DNA of 64,000 bases from Microbotryum silenes-acaulis. Taxonomy: Eukaryota > Basidiomycota > Microbotryomycetes > Microbotryales > Microbotryaceae. Below are positions 34,542 through 46,010 of the stretch, piece by piece. The notes under the pieces are model-generated. The model had not been told where the DNA came from. It ran no database searches and saw only the letters and a program-made list of their open reading frames with translations. The stretch is taken from NCBI GenBank assembly GCA_003665825.1, contig QPFY01000001.1, positions 2,287,001-2,351,000 on the forward strand, written 5' to 3'. Both the position numbers and the translations under genes were made by a program. Positions within the stretch are counted from its first letter, which is position 1; the number at the start of each line of letters is the position of its first letter.

Positions 34542-37500
34542 CTCCCCCATGCCAAGGTAGCCAGCGAGACCATCCCGAGTCCCTCGCGATGCGTAGCGAA
34601 CTTGAGTTTGGACAGGGGTTTCGTGAAAATGTCGGCCGTGTTCAGATCGGTCGGACAGTAGCGGAGATCAATATCGCCAACCTCGATTCGTTCGCGTAGA
34701 TAGAAATGATGCACATTCCAATGGCGTGTACGACCTCGAGCTCCGGGATTCTTCGCCAAATCGATGCAAGGTTGGTTGTCCTCGTGCAGAACAGTAGATT
34801 GACCTTGATTGATGCGAAGTTCGGACGCCAGGTTGCGAAGACCGATAGCCTCCTTTGCTGCGGTTGAAGCAGCCAGAGTCTCAGACTCTGCTGTAGAAGA
34901 AGCGACCATCGTGTGTTGCTTCGACTTCCAGGAAATGGCAGCGCCAGCCATAATGACAACATACGCTCCCACAGATCTTCCGTTGTCGTGATCGCAACCA
35001 AACGACGCGTCACTGTACACCTCGAACTTGGTAGAACCGCCTACGCGGTAGAGTAGCCCATAGTCGACGGTGTCAGAAAGATAGCGAAAGATTCGCTTGA
35101 CGCAGATCCAGTCTCCTTCGGTTGGAGCAGCCACGCACTTCGCCACCGCACGAACAGAAGTCGCGATATCGGGACGAACACGTTGTGCAGCATATTGCAG
35201 TGCTCCCACAGCCGATTGGTAGACGAGAATGTCGGAGAACGGAGCAGTAGAAGACGAAACGACGCGATCCTCCATGGGAGTCGCGACCGGCTTCTTCGAC
35301 TTGCTTTCGAAGGTGTAGTGTTCGAGTAAGCCTCGAATGTACTTTGATTGATGGACGAAGATAAAATCCTTGGTACGAAGAAACTCGAGACCGAGGAACG
35401 TCTTGACCGGGCCAAGTCGCTTGAGCTTGTAGACCGCATCGAAAGCCGAAATCTCGGAGTCCAGAAAAGCCTGGTTGTTCGATGCAGCAAGCCCATCATC
35501 AACGTACAATGTGATGATCGCGAACGACTTGCCATGATACTTGAAGTAGAGACAAGCATCGACATTGGAGCGCGTATAGCCGCGATCCGTCATCAGCTTG
35601 TGGAGAGCCGCGTTCCATTGCCGAGGAGCTTGAGAGCGTGACCGGGCTGAGAACCACCAGTCCATCCTTCAGGAACCTTCATGTAGACATCCTCCTCCAT
35701 GATCCCGTTGAGAAATGCAGAATCATAGTCGAACTGTTCGAGGACGAGTCCGAGAGCGGCAGAAATCGCGATGAGAAACAAGATCGTCGTGATCGACGAG
35801 ACAGGAGCAAACGTCTCGTTGTAGTCAATCCCAAGTCGTTGAGCAAAGCCTTGGATGACGAGACGAGCCTTGTAGCTGATGATGTTGCCTTCAGCGTCTT
35901 CCTTCCGAGTGAACACCCAACGATAGCCCAGGGCGCGTGCCCCGGTGGGTAACCTCGTAAGCTTGAAGACCTTGTGCAATTTGAATGAGCCCAACTCCTT
36001 GTCAGAAGCGGCCATCCAGTGTTTGGCCTCAGGAGAGGCCATCGCCTCCACAAAATTCTTGGGAAGCGGGGGGTGACGAGACGAAACCATAGCAATGAGC
36101 TCTGGTGGACGACGGTAGACCGAGCGAGTAGACACTACACGAAGGGCGCCTGCACGATGCTGAGCACGCAGGCGAGTCGGTAAAATGTTACCGGCATCGA
36201 CGTTCTCGAGCGCACCAGGGTTTCGGCCAACACGGTAAGGTCGATACTCGTAACCATCCTCAGGAGGTAATGGTTGATCGTGTTCCGCAGGGCTGTCGTC
36301 ATCGTCACTGTCGATAGCCTCAACAGCTTCCTCGCGTTGATGATCGATCGGGTCCTCTTCAACTTCAGCGTCTTCGGCCAACGGACCGACAGCCGGTAAA
36401 GGAGGAGGAGCAACGTCGTCATCGTCCATATGTTGGAAACGAAGAAGAGGAGCGGGAGCTGGCCGAAAAGCCGGACCAAGCTCGGGTACGAGCGCAGGCC
36501 GTAAAGCCGGACCTTCTGCCTCGGGTACGAGCGCAGGCCGTAAAGCCGGATCTTCTGCCTCGGGAAAGAGCGCAGGCCGTAAAGCCAAACCTGCCTCAGG
36601 TAGGGGAGCAGGCCGTAAAGCCGGAATCTGCTCCAAGCCAGGAAACGGCAGTTGGTGTACTAACTCGTGTTCCTGTAGAGGTTCAACTTCGTAGATGCGA
36701 GGCTCGACAGTCGAGTCCGCGATCGAAGGAGCCTTGTCGGAGAAGGTGACATCGGAAGAGACGACGATCTTGAAAGACCGACCGTGTTCGACGCGAACCT
36801 TGTAGTTGTACTCCCCCGAATAGCCGAGGAAAGTACCCTTGACAGTATGGTCATCGAGCTTCTTACGAATCGCCTTGGGGACGAGAACGTAGGCAGTAGA
36901 TCCGAACGCGCGAAGATGCGAAACGTCGGGTTGCTTGCCGAAGAAAACCTCGAACGCAGTCTTGCCCTTGAGATGCGGGTGAGGACCGCGGTTGGAAACG
37001 AAAACAGCCGCTTCCAATGCGTAGAACCAATACTTCTTGGGAAGTCCGGAGTCCTTGAGTATGGCACGGACGAGCGCGAAGAGAGAGCCGTTCGCGCGCT
37101 CCGCTTGACCATTCTGCTGCGGCGTGTAGCGTGCAGCCAGTTCATGGGTGATGCCAAGTGCCTTGAATTCGTCGCCAAAGAGTTGGTTGACGAACTCGCC
37201 TCCATTGTCAGAACGAACAAACTTGATCTTCTGACCGGACTGCCTCTCGACCTGCGCTTGAAAGCCGCGCCAGACCTCGAGGACTTCGGATGCCGACTTC
37301 GAACCAAGTGGAAAAGCCCACTTATAGGTTGAAAGTTGGTCGACGATAACCATGTAGATGGATCGTCCATTGGTATCGTCATCGTTGACGAATCCCAGAT
37401 CGATCGAAACCCGTTGAAGAACATGTTCGGGTTTTCGACTGACATGATTGTGAGAGCCCGCGCGCGCCTTTGCGATGATGCACGGCTCACAGTCTTCAAT

Positions 37501-38316
37501 CTTCTTGTCGAGTAAACGAATTCCAACGACAGCCTTGGATTTGACGAGTTGAAGAATTGAAGACGGTGCCATGTGTCCGAAGCTCCGATGCCATTCCATG
37601 AGCGAAGCTCCAACGGAAGCACGGGTAGCTGCGACGAGCACAGGCGAGGGTGGAGAAACAATCTCAAAATCGAAGACGTAACTTGGTTGTTTGGCCTTCG
37701 TCTTGACAGTTTCGGCGACGAGAGAGCCGTCAAGCCAAACCTGTTGAGTATCTCCCCCATGGCCATAAACCAATATCGCGCCTCCAGCGCGGAGCGACGA
37801 CATTGAGATTAGACCATACTTCGATCCAGGGAGGTAGTACATCTCCTTGAATTTGAGAAGGTGACCTTGCGAAGTCTTAACAGACATTCGCCCGTATCCA
37901 GTGGCTTGACCAAGCGAGTTGTCGGCCATCTGGACTTGAATCGGGGATTCTTTGAAATCCGAGAGCAGCGAGCGATCGCCAACAAAGTGGTGACCAGCTC
38001 CGGTATCCGCGATCCAAACAAAGTCGGTATCGGGAGCTCTCGAGGAAGAACCAGCAAGGTAAAGGGAATGGGAGTTCATTGCAACCAACGCGGGGGCTGC
38101 AGATGACTTTGAACGGTTTTCCGGGCACACTGCATCGCTAGACCAGTGTCCCTTCGCTCCACACGCATGACAGGTAAAATCGGGAGGACGGCGATTTCCT
38201 TGACCGTCGCGATTGCCTTTCTTGTGACCTCTTTTGCGACGCGGGCCCTTTTGCGATTCGCCTTGCGCAACGAGCGCAGGAACAGGCGACTGAGCAATGG
38301 CGCGGCTTTCATAACC
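34532..38316 (-). pseudogene. copia gag-pol polyprotein, gag-truncated and frameshifted in RT
   Basis: Reading 38316 to 34532: gag C-terminus with zinc knuckle CHACGAKGHWSSDAVC (spacing C-x2-C-x4-H-x6-C, two longer than usual); protease WIADTGAGHHFV; integrase HHCC (WHRSFGH ... CEPC) and DDE region (RVSIDLGF, VRSDNGGEFV, QQNGQAERANG); a linker with five copies of ALRPALxPEAE; RT with QFDYDSAFLNGIMEEDVYMK. At about 35615-35640 the expected KALYGLKQ motif is missing and the frame shifts; RT then resumes at [10 protein letters not shown] with [11 protein letters not shown]. RNase H contains SDASFGCD and TADIFTKPL. The final codons run into the LTR. The gag UBN2 region is absent. Confidence 0.92.
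36480..36640 (-). repeat. in-frame tandem repeat in copia linker (ALRPALxPEAE)
   Basis: Roughly 36-48-base units encode PALRPALVPEAEG-type peptides repeated about five times between integrase and RT of the element. The DNA units contain GCAGGCCGTAAAGCC. Confidence 0.85.
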
Positions 38317-38646
38317 TATCGCAGAAAAGATGCGAGCGCGGAAGTAAAGCCTTCCGATAGGTGAGGGTGCACGACGCCGAGAAGTCAGGACCACAATGTA
38401 GAGCAAGTGATAATACGTATTCCAGTAACTAACCTTCCGATAGGTGAGGGTGCACGACGCCGAGAAGTCAGGACCACAATGTAGAGCAAGTGATGAGAAA
38501 GCTATCAAGAGTAAACAGCCGCGCGGGAAGAAAGCCCCGCGCGCTCCCTAACTTAAACAGATCAAACTCCAATACCAAAGTGACTAATGACTAAACGCAC
38601 GCGCATCCGCGCAGATACCACAGGCACAGACACATATCAAACGACA
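38317..38646 (-). repeat. copia 5' LTR (330 bp, two 83-bp subrepeats)
   Basis: Same ends as the 34129-34541 LTR but one 83-bp unit shorter, which exactly accounts for the length difference (413-330). Confidence 0.92.
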
Positions 38647-38651
38647 GACAA

Positions 38652-39180
38652 AGCAAGGTGTGCCCCAAATTATCCCGAAGCGAGCTTTTTCGGCGAAGAG
38701 CTGAGGATCTGGAGCGCCACCTGAAACGGCACAAGGGTTCAATTGAGCGCCGACGGGCAGAGAAAACGGGATGGGAACCAGCCTGTTTGATCGCACGTGC
38801 CTTGGCGGCGAAAGCGTGAGCGCCATCGAGCACCCTCTGCTGCCCGTCTTCGGACACCAGACAAATGTCGAGCAAGTCGGCCCCTAAGCCTGGAGGATCG
38901 TCACCTTTCGCACCCGGCACGCCACGGTAATGACCGATGAGGTGGCGTTCCCCGGAAGAGTCTCTCAACAACATGCTGAAATGTGCTTCAATTTTCACGA
39001 CGTGATCGTCTTGAACTGTTCGAACGAGCGCGTAGTCGTAGTTGGAGTGGTCGCGTTCGGGAAATCTCCAGGTCGGTCGTTCGACGAGGATAGTTCGTGA
39101 GTGGTGCGCAAGTTCCGCTACCATCGGAGTAAACGCCGGAGCAATCAGCCCTCGGGCTCGCGTTCGAGCCACTTATGCGT
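38652..39180 (-). pseudogene. kinase-like family remnant, copy 2 (N-terminal part)
   Basis: Continuation of the 32690-34123 relic beyond the copia insertion. The minus strand holds SNYDYALVRTVQDDHVVKIE, GADLLDICLVSEDGQQRVLD, GAHAFAAKARAIKQAG and then the ARFG...GTPCF motif in a neighbouring frame. This copy keeps about 0.9 kb (to about 39830) that is deleted in copies 1 and 3 between CGCCACGGTAA and AACGC(C/G)GCGGGTCAG. No intact frame. Confidence 0.65.
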
Positions 39181-40698
39181 CACCTCGGGCACACTGGCGG
39201 CAAGACCACCACCTTGACTGTTCTTTTCAAGCTTTCGCCTGAGAATTGCAAGCCTCTGTCGATAATAGACGAGCCGCGGCCTGCGCTGGTCAAGGTCTGA
39301 CCGGGCAGCACATGTTCGCCCGGACCGTGGCGTGTGAGGCCTGTGAGGGGTTAGGGTCTGTCGGAAGTGGGCAGATCGATGGGAGCTATTCGATCCGGAC
39401 CGGGCTTGTCGGAGGGGAGATTCCAGCTGAACAGGTCTTCATAGGTCATCATCAATGTTGAAGCGTTGCTGGAAGGCCGTGAATATGCTGTGAAGTGCGA
39501 TAGGAAAAGAGGTGGGCGCGTTCTGCAGCTGAGGCGTGCAGGCCCGTGCTCCTGGAGGAAGCAAAGTTGGAATCCGGGCACCTGGACGAGACGAGTTTGT
39601 TGCTCTCAGGAAAAAGCCGAAAATTTGATGGGATTAAAAGACAGCGATTGAGCGGCCGCTAAGCTTATGAAAATGAACGCTAAAAGTACGGTCTTATCAA
39701 AATGCCCTCGGGGTCGTAGCGGAACGTTCAGATTGCCACTGGACCCGGGCCAGGGGTGTGCGATGCGAATTCTTCTGGCCAAGGGGTCACGAAGGTTAGG
39801 TGATGGCCCGGGTCAAGATCGTGAGTCTAAGGTGTTCATCGTTTCAGGCTTTCTCTTTAACGCCGCGGGTCAGTTGGTTCATTTTTCAACACTAGAATAC
39901 GTTTATTGTGCAATGAGCGAGCCCATCGGATGCTACTCGACGCTAGAAGTCACCTCAAGGCACGAGAGCCTCCTGGTTGGTGCCTGAGCCGGGTTCGCCT
40001 CGGACCCGGCCAGCAAGGAGGTCCGTGCCTGGGCACTAGGAGCTGAGGCTGCTGAGCTCACGTCGACATTGTCTGAGAGAACTATGAGATCGCGCTGAGT
40101 GTTTTCGCCTCGCTAGGATGTTGCGACCAAAATAATGGTGAGTCGCAATGAGCCCGAGCTGGCTGTGTGTGAATTCCCACAAACGCCGACGTGGTGACAG
40201 ACGACCTGCTTGTGATGTACTTCGGGAAAAGCCGTTTCTGTAAGGTCAGTCGACTGTCAAACGCAGCGAGTGCTGAGCGGCGCTGACCGAGAAGATATCC
40301 TAGGAGATCATTGCCCGACTCGGTGTTAACATGCCCCCACGAGGCCCATGCCCACGCGAAAGTAAAAAGTCGCCAAGGCGCAGCGGCCTTCGTGGGCTTT
40401 GCTCGGGCGTTACCCGTGGTACGACGTAGAGTCGTTTGCTTGATCTACCATTTTTAACCAATGACTCAACTTTGGGCTTTCATCCTCTCTTCTCTCCTTC
40501 AAACTCATCAGACATCACACCCCCCAACGCCCAGCCGCTTCACCCCCCCGCACCCCCGCCCCGTTTCCCCTGTTTTTTGAGCGGCTAGCTTGTGCCGATT
40601 GCCCAGAGCCGGACAGCCGGACAGCCGGCCACCTCCTATCCTCGAAGTAACCCCCTTTTTCCAGTACTTTACCTCCTCGACTCTTCCACGTCGCAGCA
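39181..40698. other. upstream region of membrane-protein gene, copy 2
   Basis: The first part is family sequence retained only here. From about 39860 it matches the flanks of the other two membrane-protein genes. The MITE seen in copy 1 is absent (empty site near 40180). No gene supported. Confidence 0.55.
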
Positions 40699-42614
40699 AT
40701 GGATTCGATACAAGGCATCTTAAAGCTGCTCAACCAGACGATGGGGCCAGAGGATTCGCAAAAGTGGATACAAAGATGTGAGTAGCCTTAGGAGCAGAAG
40801 AGGAGCAGAAGAGGGGCACGGGCTGCGCCTGGTTTACCGGCCGGAGGCGTTGACACATTGCGCTTGGGCCTCGGCCGGAGCAGACGGCACGCCCATCTTC
40901 CAAGCCATTCTTGAGGGCAGGGATCCTTACCAGATCTCCATGGAAGCCATTCGCGAAGCAATTTACCCGAAAGAAGGCCCGGCCTTCATGAGGCAACTAT
41001 GGACACTCGTTGGACTGTTCTCCGTTTCGGTCGTGCTCACTCTGCTCGGCATCGTACTTCGCCTGCGGCAAGGGCGCTTTTGGCTGTTTCGCCGAATCGA
41101 CTGTAGAATCACGATGCCCAACATTTCGGTCCACAACAGCTTTTGGGCTTTCGTCTACCATTGCTGTGAGTCTACAAATATTGACATGTTATCTGTTTTT
41201 TTTTTCTCCGAACGAGTGCAAGTGGACCGGGCTAAGTCACTTCTCTCCTCATCAAATTCTCTTCTCGGCAGTGAGCATCGCCGAGCTAGCCATAACAAGC
41301 ACGATCGCTTCCGGATTCGTATATCCTTCATGGTACATTAGTTTCCAATGTGCTCTACCCCTCGCCCTCTCTGCCGGTCAGGTGACGGAAGTGTGGGCCA
41401 CATTTGGAAGTTTCTGCATCCGCAAGTTCGGCTCGCATCACGACGATTCTCTCATCACTTCAATTTTATACCAGTCACTCCCTTTCATGTTCGCTCTGAT
41501 TACTCTCGTTCCCTCCGTTACTTTGCTCGCAATCCTCGAGCGTTATTTGGATGCCGTTTTCATCAATGCAAACGCGATCAGCACTTCGCTCGGCAACCTC
41601 TCGTCGACTTGGGTACCCGGTCAACCGGTGCTCCTCTCCAGCCTCGAAGAAAGTCTTCAGTCCCTCATTCCACTCGTCGCTAGTATGCGAAGCCTCACTC
41701 AGTGGTATAAAATGGCCAACAGCTATATAGGATGCGTGCTAGGCATCACATCGGTGGTTCGTTCACTTCCTTTTCCTCTTGGCTGCGATTTCACTCCTCA
41801 TTCGCAGTAGCTTACGATGGTCTTGGCTCCTGTCCCACACAGCTCTACATCTTAGCCGCTGCCATCGAAATCACCCATCTGCGCAAACAAGCGCGGGACC
41901 TCCATCGGAGAGTCGGCCTCCCTGTCGCTCCCTGCTCACCGAGAAAGCTGGAAGACGGCAGTCAAGCGTCACCCACGGTTCCACCCCTTGACTCCGGCGC
42001 GACAGCCAATGTTGATCTGAGGAATCACCTCATGTGGGTGCAATTCGATTTTTCCTACTCTTTGACTACTCGCAAGCTGACGCACTTCTACCCGGTCTCT
42101 GCACAGCGCCCAAGCCTCCCTCGTCGAATGGGCCGCCAAGAACCGCCTCCTCGTGTCCACTTTGATCTCCGTCATGCTCCTCTCCAACACCTTCTTATCC
42201 TTCCGTACCGCTTTTGCTTCCGTCTCCATCATCCGTAACTCAGGCGACGTGCAAGCCATAGCTCTGATCGCCGCCTGGATCAATTCCGTCCTTTCCTTCC
42301 TCGTCGCGACCCTCATCCTTTTCCGATCACTCGAGGGGTCGAATGCTCTGACGAACTGGTTGCGTCGTTTCGCGCCTTACTTACCTCTCCCACCTACGAC
42401 GACGACGACGACGACGAGTGTCATGACGTCGTATATTCAGAAACCTTTGATGGGTGTTAGTATCGACGTATCGACTAGCGTCATGGTTTCGAATGCCAAG
42501 TCGGACGAAAGCCATTCGGAGAAGTTGATGCCGGCGACGATGCCGCCGGAAGATCGGAAAGGGACGCTTGGCTCTGCCTCGGGATCATCGATGGATGAGG
42601 TCGAGATGGTCTGA
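40699..42614 (+). pseudogene. polytopic membrane protein, copy 2 (frameshifted)
   Basis: Same four-exon layout as copy 1 (40699-40777, 40884-41165, 41272-41753, 41843 onward) with all splice sites kept. In exon 4, near 42060-42105, one T is lost from a TTTT run and five bases are gained about 30 bp later. The net shift ends translation at 42238, removing the last two membrane helices and the tail. The downstream frame (VSTLISVMLLSNTF... to NEVEMV-like DEVEMV) is otherwise well preserved, so the lesion is recent or the truncated protein is tolerated. Confidence 0.8.
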
Positions 42615-42776
42615 TCCAATCGGTGTTAGGTAATGCTCGGATACAATGTATGAAGTTGCACGCGTTATTTACTACAAATCCCGAGAAAGCACCAGCAACG
42701 AGAAACGAAAGGAGTCTAGCACAAGATCCCCTGAATGCCAAACCCAAAGAAAAGACGAAGGGAAGCGAATTATGAT

Positions 42777-42881
42777 CTACACGGACATGGCCTGGATCTG
42801 CTCGGCGAGGACCTTGGCGTCCTCAACCCAATTGACCGGTGCCGCTTTTTGCAACTGGTACCTGACCTTGACCTGATCATT
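42777..42881 (-). pseudogene. RPA1 3'-end fragment, copy 2
   Basis: Same 105-base tail as 31093-31197, ending at the same junction base. Confidence 0.9.
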
Positions 42882-43011
42882 CCGCCACTACCCTCCTCCA
42901 AACCACCAAAACGACCTTTCCTCAACAATCGAAGCCCTCCTCACTCCGCCGAGTCACCGTTCGGCTGCTTCGGGTCGTCCGGCGTCCAAGCTCGTTTCCG
43001 TGTCGAATTGA
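42882..43011 (+). pseudogene. UBA-like gene last-exon fragment, copy 3
   Basis: Same fragment as 31198-31327, with the same derived differences from the native exon (for example GTGTCGAATTGA at the end). Confidence 0.9.
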
Positions 43012-43094
43012 ATGTGCCACCTAAAATAAGCCAAAATATATACCTGAATCACACCTCTATCGCTTGTTTCAAGTCTATAAGAGAGCTCACATCT

Positions 43095-44484
43095 CTAGAG
43101 CTTACTCGCCACCTCCATCAGAACCTTCCTCCACTCATCGATCTCTTCCTCGGGTAATTTCTTCACCTCTTCTCCTTCCAACTCAGCAAGTCGACCCACC
43201 TTCTCCACTTCCTCTTTGATCTCCTGAGGAACCCCCTGACCCTCGGGATAAAGCGCCTGAATCCCCGCTTCGAGTTGTCCCAACGTCGGCTTCGACTCGA
43301 GCAATGACTTGACCTTCTCGTTCCCACCGGGTAAAACTTCCTCAAGCGTTTTCAGCGCATCGTATTGAAGTCTCCGCGAGCTCATCAGTATCGAGAGTTT
43401 GGACAGTTTCGGAGCACCGGGGCGTATGTAGGTTTTGAAGAAATCGACGAGATCTGCGCGAGTCAACGTCGACACGAGTAAAGCCTGTCGTTCACCTGCG
43501 AAGCCGTTAGAACCGGACTAGGAGAGGTCAATCTCTCATCCTGCAAGAGGAAACCCCCTCCACCAAAAGTCAGATTCGGAAGCGGACTCACGTCTTTCGA
43601 AATCCAGGGTGCCTTCCTGAATTTCATCCCAATACCTCGCACTCTCCCCACCCAAGTTCTTGACCTTCTCCCTTTTTTTATCCATCAAGCTTTGCTTCTG
43701 CTTCCCGAACGCCTCTTCCGTCATTTCACTCAACACGTCTTCGAAGGAGGACCAAAAAGCTTTGATTCGTGATTCGAGGTATTCGGGTGCACGCTCGGAT
43801 TGGACTATGATGCGGAACCCGGTGAGGGAGTAGAGCGACCAGGTGGAGGAGGAAACGATGTAGCCTAACTGTTCTTTGGTTCGGAGCTGGGCGTCACATC
43901 GACTAAGATCAGCTTTCCTTTTCGGTGATGCGCATAAATGGTTCGAACTGACCGTCGAAAAGATCGGCACTTTCGCAATCTGCGCGAACATCGCCAACGT
44001 CACCAACGTCTTCTCATCCCTTGCATGCCCAATTTGATAATACACCGATGCTGCGGAATTCACATTCTCCAAGGATATAGCCTTGGAGCGATGAATGAGG
44101 TTGCAAGGCTTGGGAAGGACGAGGGCTCGATGGTATTCGTCTTCGGATGGAGGGGCGGAGGATGGGGAGGGTAGGAGTGTAGATTCGACGGTGTTGGTCA
44201 GGGCGATGGCCTGGTCGGCTGTGAGGTTTCCGTGAATCAAGGTTTCGATTCGGACTTGAGCTAACAGGGCCTCGATGTGGGGTTGGACTTGCTCCGGTGT
44301 GATAGCTGTGCGGGAATTCCGTCGGCCTCCCGTCAGCCCACTCGCACAGCAGAACTTATCCCCCAGCAAAGACGAACCTTTCAGCGCCTCCAACCTCTGC
44401 TCAAACGTCCAATACGTCTCCCTCGTCAACCATCTCAACTTCGCATCCGCCAAAGAAGACGGATTCTCCAACCTCGCGTTCACT
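43095..44484 (-). pseudogene. insulysin C-terminal half, copy 3 (5'-truncated)
   Basis: Near-identical to native 22903-24340, including QLRTKEQLGYIV and the introns. It has no catalytic N-terminal half: homology stops at 44484, where kinase-like sequence begins. It shares with copy 2 the 36-base absence near the stop. Only the inactive C-terminal domains could be made, so it is a pseudogene. Confidence 0.92.
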
Positions 44485-46010
44485 TGTACGCCTTGAGTCG
44501 GACGTCAAGGTTTGAGCAAGTCCTTACGCGCTCCTTCGTCATTGCAAACGAGGCCTACTTTCCGCGATGAGTTTAAATCCAGCCCTACATACCCCGGGGT
44601 AAATTGGCGGTCAGCTCGAGGAAGTTGACGCGTGCAATCTCTTCGTATAAAATCCCTTGTGTTCGGCCTTCGACTCGGCGTCCGCTTGCATCTCCTTATG
44701 CCCAATCGCCGAATGGGCACCCTCCAACACGAACACAAAGGACTCTCCCACGCTGCCATCTCTGCACATCTCATAAAAAGACTGAGCATAATTTGCCGAT
44801 ACGACTTTGGCGACGAGCTTGCCCTGCCCGACTCCCGTCGTCGCTGGTCGCTGAACTCCTCGTCACGTGCACAGGTGGACTCCCGGCGGACCTGTCTCCT
44901 TGTAAAACCCATTCAGTTTGCCACACCGTGCCATTCGCTCCGCCACCAATTCATTCAATCAAATCGAGTCGTATAGGGGAGGATTCGAGGACTCGCAACG
45001 GAGGATGTTCGACTTGATAAAATTCGTCGAACGGCCAAACAAAAAATGCTTCATCTCGGAGGGCAGTGGGGTCACGGTTCGATTCGGTCGGCGTCGTCGA
45101 GCCGAATCTTCTTGGCCGGCGGCAAGAGGAGAGGTGATTTTCCGATGGTTTCCTCACGGTTCACGTAGCCTTTGCTTTGACCTCTAGCTCGATTGGGATG
45201 GCGATCATTCCAGATTCAGGTAGGTTTCGCGCGTCGCAGGTGATCTGCGCACAGAGCCGCGGCGGGATAGGTCGCATAGGAGAGCATATACAAGTGATGA
45301 CGCATGTCACCGCTCGGTCTAGACAGCTACGAAACATTACAGTCGAAACACCACAGTTGCGTCTAGTGCGTTGACGAAGCCGCTCGTGACGGAGCCGCGG
45401 GTTCGAAGGGACGGTGATGAATAGTTGCCCAGTTGAATTTGGGAGCAAAGGTGGGAGTGCTTGAGGGTGCTCACGAAGTCTGGCCTTAGTCTCCTTCGAG
45501 GGTGCCTCGATGCGGTAATCCTTGTGGCGGTTCATGAGCAAAGCTAGGCCGACGCCCGACGTCCGTCGAGCACAGATCGCTGACGAGCAAGTGCGATCGC
45601 CTCTCGAGAAGGACTGCAGTGAGGAAGCAGCGCCACCCATGATCAATGCACAGAACTTGGCTTGCATCGGAAGACTACTCATTCTTCGACTTCAGGCCGG
45701 GAGACGTTCATTTCTTACCCATTTCGACGACGACAAAGCAAGGTGTGCCCCAAATTATCCCGAAGCGAGCTTTTTCGGCGAAGAGCTGAGGATCTGGAGC
45801 GCCACCTGAAACGGCACAAGGGTTCAATTGAGCGCCGACGGGCAGAGAAAACGGGATGGGAACCAGCCTGTTTGATCGCACGTGCCTTGGCGGCGAAAGC
45901 GTGAGCACAATCGAGTACCCTCTACTCCCCGTCTTCGTGCACCAAACGAATGTCGAGCAAGTCGGCCCTTAAGCCTGAACGATCGTCACCTTTCGCACTT
46001 GGCACGCCAC
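44485..46010 (-). pseudogene. kinase-like family remnant, copy 3 (uninterrupted by copia)
   Basis: Minus strand from 46010 to 44485: ADLLDIRLVHEDG with a stop where relatives read Q; the GIIWGTPCFVVVEMG motif; the QAKFCALIMGG block. In scattered frames there is KLVAKVVSANYAQS (Lys region) and DGSVGESFVFVLEGAHSA, which aligns with GPAGTAYIFVFDHAGEQ of the 8840-11018 gene. It ends with VGLVCNDEGAR, a decayed catalytic loop. It shows the empty target site (about 45733) of the copia element in copy 2. Confidence 0.65.

Larger units (their letters stand above)
34129..38646 (-). mobile_element. Ty1/copia LTR retrotransposon, nearly full length, defective
   Basis: Has 413-bp and 330-bp LTRs, target duplication GACAA at 34124-34128 and 38647-38651, polypurine tract next to the 3' LTR, and GGTTATGAAAGCC just inside the 5' LTR, which resembles an initiator-Met primer-binding site. 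The empty target is seen at about 45729-45737 in copy 3 (CGACGACAAAGCAAGG). Apart from the subrepeat number the LTRs differ at only a few positions, so insertion was recent. Gag lacks its N-terminal domain and RT has a deletion, so it could only have moved with help in trans or decayed after landing. Confidence 0.93.

Noticed and set aside
36660..37766. 368-codon minus-strand frame in a second register
   Set aside because: Shadow of the copia integrase/RT frame one base over; Arg/Ser-rich and without motifs.
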